Source: Candidatus Ideonella esbjergensis (GTDB taxonomy: Bacteria; Pseudomonadota; Gammaproteobacteria; Burkholderiales; Burkholderiaceae_C). Taken from it: a stretch of DNA of 64,000 nucleotides. Below, piece by piece: positions 61,550 to 64,000 of the stretch (positions are counted from its first letter, which is position 1; every line of letters starts with the position of its first letter). Under the pieces are notes generated by a model. That model was not told the origin of the DNA. It was given only the letters and a program-made list of their open reading frames with translations, and ran no database searches. The position numbers were made by a program, and so were the translations under genes. The DNA lies in assembly GCA_016710065.1 (NCBI GenBank), contig JADJLP010000001.1:1116001-1180000 (forward strand), in the 5' to 3' direction.

Positions 61550-62587
61550 TCATTGGGCACCGAAATAGGCCAGACGCACCTCTTCAGGCAGTTGTGGCCC
61601 GCCGTTGAACGAGGTGCGGTGGGCCCGCTGCAGCACTTGCCAGAAGTAGCGGAAGCTGGCGCGGTCGTGCAATTGCTCGCGGCCGTGGTGCGAATGGCGT
61701 ATGGGCGCCCAATCGGCTGCCTGGGCAGCCTGGATGATCGCTATGGCCTGGTCCACCTCGGCCACGCTGGGCGCAAAGGCGTCAACGATGGGCTCGATCT
61801 GATCGGGGTGGATGCTCCACATGCGGGTGTAGCCCAGCCGGCGTGAGGCTTTCTCGGCAGCCTCTTGCAGTGCCGCCTTGTCCTTGAACTCGGTCACCAC
61901 GCAGTGCGAGGGCACCTTGCCGTGGGCATGGCAGGCGGCGGCGATCTCCAGCTTGGCGCGCAGCACCAGCGGGTGGTCGAACTGGCCGCCAGGAGATTTG
62001 GCGCCCATGGCCGTTTGCGGGATGGCGCCGCGGTGCGCCGAAACAAAGTCCATCAGCCCGAACGAGAGCGATTCGATGCGCGGGTGCGCGGCCATGGCCC
62101 ATACGTCGCGCAGCGCGCCGTGGGTTTCCACCAGCGCATGGATGGGCAGGTGCTGGGCACGGGTGATGCCGGCACGCTGCAGCACCGCGTCCACCGCTTC
62201 GACGGCCGCGTTCAAGTCAGCGATGTGGCGCGGCTTGGGGATCATCAGATAGGCCAGCCGGGCGCCGGCAGCGGGCAGCAGGGCCTCAAGCATGGGTGCA
62301 AAGGCCGGGTGATCGAACGGCACCACGCGTGCGCCCACACGGCCGTGGGCGTTGAGCGGCGAAACCACCAGCTCGGCAATCAGCTGCGCATGCGCCACCT
62401 CGCCGCCCACCGGGGCGCCGTCCTCGCCGTCCAGCGTCACATCAAACACCGGGCCCATCCTGGCCTGCAGTTCCAGGCTCTTGCGCATGCGCGCTTCCAC
62501 GCCGCAGTAGTGGTCGCACACGGGGATTTCGGGCACGACGTCGCCTTCTTCAAACAACACGTCGGCAGGGTGGCGGGGCTGGGTCAT
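61550..62587 (-). CDS. HpcH/HpaI aldolase / CitE-like CoA-ester lyase
   Basis: 345 residues. TIM-barrel lyase features: DVTLDGEDGAPVGGEVAHAQ, the metal Glu in HALVETHGALRDVW, LSFGLMDFVSAHRG and RMWSIHPDQIEPIVDAF. Family members cleave citryl-, malyl- or methylmalyl-CoA. In Burkholderiales this gene is often found beside mdh and acnB. The substrate is not resolved. A terminator separates it from mdh. Confidence 0.85.
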   Translation of the reverse strand: MTQPRHPADVLFEEGDVVPEIPVCDHYCGVEARMRKSLELQARMGPVFDVTLDGEDGAPVGGEVAHAQLIAELVVSPLNAHGRVGARVVPFDHPAFAPMLEALLPAAGARLAYLMIPKPRHIADLNAAVEAVDAVLQRAGITRAQHLPIHALVETHGALRDVWAMAAHPRIESLSFGLMDFVSAHRGAIPQTAMGAKSPGGQFDHPLVLRAKLEIAAACHAHGKVPSHCVVTEFKDKAALQEAAEKASRRLGYTRMWSIHPDQIEPIVDAFAPSVAEVDQAIAIIQAAQAADWAPIRHSHHGREQLHDRASFRYFWQVLQRAHRTSFNGGPQLPEEVRLAYFGAQ

Positions 62588-62614
62588 GAGGGGCGCGCTT
62601 GTGAAGAGTCCATG

Positions 62615-62649
62615 AAAAAAGCCGGCACCGTTTTCACGGCTACCGGCTT
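62615..62649 (-). terminator. intrinsic terminator of mdh
   Basis: On the minus strand AGCCGG...CCGGCT with an inner CCGT/ACGG pairing around GAAA, followed by TTTTTTC. It starts 26 bp past the mdh stop. Confidence 0.85.
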
Positions 62650-62674
62650 GGCAGCTTAGCGCAGCAGAGGCTGA

Positions 62675-63661
62675 TTACAGCAGGTGCTTCACGCCGTCCT
62701 GCTCGCCCTGCAGCTCGGCCAGGGTCTTGTTGATGCACTCTTGCGAGAAGGCGTCGATCGTCAGGCCTTCAACGATCTTGTACTCGCCGTTGGCGCAGGT
62801 GACCGGGAAGCCGAACATCACATCCTTGGGGATGCCATATTCGCCCTTCGACGGCACGCCCATGGTGACCCATTCGCCGTTGGTGCCCAGGGCCCAGTCG
62901 CGCATGTGGTCAATCGCGGCATTGGCGGCCGAGGCGGCCGACGACAGGCCGCGCGCTTCGATGATGGCGGCGCCGCGCTTGCCGACGGTGGGCAGGAACA
63001 CGTCCTTGTTCCAGACCTGGTCGTTGATCATGTCTTTCACCGAGGCGCCATCGATGGTGGCGAAGCGGTAGTCGGCGTACATGGTGGGCGAGTGGTTGCC
63101 CCACACGGCCAGCTTCTTGATGCTCGACACCGGCTTGCCGGTCTTGGCAGCGATCTGGCTGGCAGCGCGGTTGTGGTCCAGGCGCAGCATGGCGGTGAAG
63201 TTGCCCGGCTTCAGGTCCGGGGCGGCCTTCATGGCGATGTAGGCGTTGGTGTTGGCGGGGTTGCCCACCACCAGCACCTTGACGTTGCGCGATGCCACGG
63301 CGTTCAGGGCCTTGCCCTGGGTGGTGAAGATGGCGCCATTGATGGCCAGCAGTTCGGCGCGCTCCATGCCGGGGCCGCGCGGGCGCGAACCCACCAGCAG
63401 AGCGTAGTCGGCGTCCTTGAAGGCGGTCATCGGGTCGCCGTGAGCGGTCATCTCCACGAGCAGCGGGAAGGCGCAGTCGTCGAGCTCCATCATCACGCCC
63501 TTGAGCGCCTTCTGGGCCTTCTCGTCAGGGATCTCCAGCAGTTGCAGGATGACGGGCTGGTCCTTGCCCAGCATTTCGCCAGAGGCGATGCGGAACAACA
63601 GGGCGTAACCAATCTGGCCTGCGGCGCCGGTCACGGCCACGCGAACGGGTGTCTTGCTCAT
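62675..63661 (-). CDS. mdh: malate dehydrogenase
   Basis: 328 residues from the ATG at 63661 (MSKTPVRVAVTGAAGQIGYA). NAD site TGAAGQIGY, substrate Arg in VGSRPRGPGMERAELL, VVGNPANTNAYIAMK, and the catalytic His in VWGNHSPTMYADY. The length and motifs fit the cytosolic-type (type 2) enzyme. It oxidises malate to oxaloacetate. It is divergent from gntR, with a shared palindrome between. Confidence 0.96.
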   Translation of the reverse strand: MSKTPVRVAVTGAAGQIGYALLFRIASGEMLGKDQPVILQLLEIPDEKAQKALKGVMMELDDCAFPLLVEMTAHGDPMTAFKDADYALLVGSRPRGPGMERAELLAINGAIFTTQGKALNAVASRNVKVLVVGNPANTNAYIAMKAAPDLKPGNFTAMLRLDHNRAASQIAAKTGKPVSSIKKLAVWGNHSPTMYADYRFATIDGASVKDMINDQVWNKDVFLPTVGKRGAAIIEARGLSSAASAANAAIDHMRDWALGTNGEWVTMGVPSKGEYGIPKDVMFGFPVTCANGEYKIVEGLTIDAFSQECINKTLAELQGEQDGVKHLL

Positions 63662-63820
63662 GGTGGAGTCTCCGATGAAGGGGTGATGAAAACGGGTGCC
63701 CGGTACTGTGAACCCTGGAGGTGACTTGGCGCTGACCAAAATCACCCGGAGCGCGAGCGGGGGCATCGAGTTTAGCGCTGCAGTCTAGGGGTGAACCCGA
63801 GGGGGTGTCAAGATTCTTAT

Positions 63821-63834
63821 GTCTTATATAAGAC
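63821..63834. promoter_or_regulatory. GTCTTATATAAGAC palindrome between mdh and gntR
   Basis: Identical to the acnB site over 14 bp plus the flanking TTAT. It lies 160 bp upstream of mdh and 55 bp upstream of gntR, so a single bound dimer could affect both genes. Confidence 0.7.
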
Positions 63835-63888
63835 GTCAATCGGATATCGGTGGACGAGCGCTGGGGCGCTGTGCTGCAATGACCGCCC

Positions 63889-64000
63889 ATGTCCGCCACC
63901 GTGCCCACCGAGACCCCCGTTGCAGTGCATGCCTCGGAAGGGCCTGCCTTCAGTCCGCTGTACCAACAAATCAAGGCCTTGCTGGTGAAGAGCCTGCAAG
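63889..64000 (+). CDS. GntR-family regulator, N-terminal part (cut by window edge)
   Basis: 37 complete codons. FSPLYQQIKALLVKSLQ is the usual beginning of the GntR winged-helix domain (PLYQQIKxLL), after about 20 unstructured residues. The rest lies beyond the window. In related genomes this gene precedes sdhCDAB-gltA, so it may be the TCA-cycle regulator; that is inference. Confidence 0.75.
   Translation, partial: MSATVPTETPVAVHASEGPAFSPLYQQIKALLVKSLQ

Noticed and set aside
1..64000. rRNA, tRNA and phage attachment sites
   Set aside because: Reading both strands by eye I saw no cloverleaf with a CCA-type end and no rRNA sequence; a dedicated scan was not possible.

Overview
The window is GC-rich DNA from a betaproteobacterium, most likely a Comamonadaceae member related to Hydrogenophaga or Rhodoferax. 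The basis is a hydrogenase locus in the gene order of Ralstonia (Cupriavidus), Comamonadaceae-type intergenic repeats, and a Burkholderiales-type TCA block (acnB, HpcH/HpaI lyase, mdh, gntR). The genus is an inference; no rRNA or tRNA gene was seen.

1-9.4 kb: the end of a TetR-type regulator and a branched-chain-amino-acid-type binding protein; a membrane PAS-GGDEF diguanylate cyclase; an APH-fold kinase; a small secreted protein; a HoxN-like nickel permease with a NikR-like inverted repeat in front; and a three-gene minus-strand cassette (86-residue Cys-rich peptide, GRDP-like protein, S8 peptidase) that resembles a peptide-processing system.

9.4-29.6 kb: one long collinear hydrogenase locus, hoxK-hoxG-hupE-hoxZ-[HigA-like]-hoxM-L-O-Q-R-T-V, hypA-B-F1-C-D-E, hoxX, hoxA-B-C. 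It encodes an O2-tolerant (group 1d) membrane-bound [NiFe]-hydrogenase, its maturation apparatus including the CO-forming HoxX, and the H2 sensor HoxBC with the NtrC-type regulator HoxA. Unusual points: an orphan HigA-like gene inside the operon, a HypF reduced to its Kae1-like part and broken by a frameshift, a HypC whose tail is written by an intergenic repeat, and no hoxJ kinase after hoxC.

29.6-44.7 kb: a gamma-glutamyltransferase-DMT-SDR-CPBP operon; a sulfotransferase/class IV aminotransferase pair; a secreted coiled-coil protein; an NAD-dependent epimerase operon and a GbsR/MarR regulator that share a conspicuous operator; trhP; an MgtC-like protein; and an ECF42 sigma factor operon with its DGPF and VOC companions and a matching promoter.

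44.7-58.1 kb: tandem paralogues of a secreted protein with a caspase-like (clan CD) His/Cys signature; a branched-chain 2-oxoacid dehydrogenase operon (E1 alpha, E1 beta, E2) with repeats between the genes; a delta-60-repeat lipoprotein; a pyruvoyl-dependent arginine decarboxylase beside a PACE efflux protein; and an IS1380-like element with a frameshifted transposase.

58.1-64 kb: the TCA block acnB, a secreted protein, an HpcH/HpaI-type CoA-ester lyase, mdh and the start of a GntR regulator. An identical 14-bp palindrome upstream of acnB and between mdh and gntR suggests one GntR regulon.
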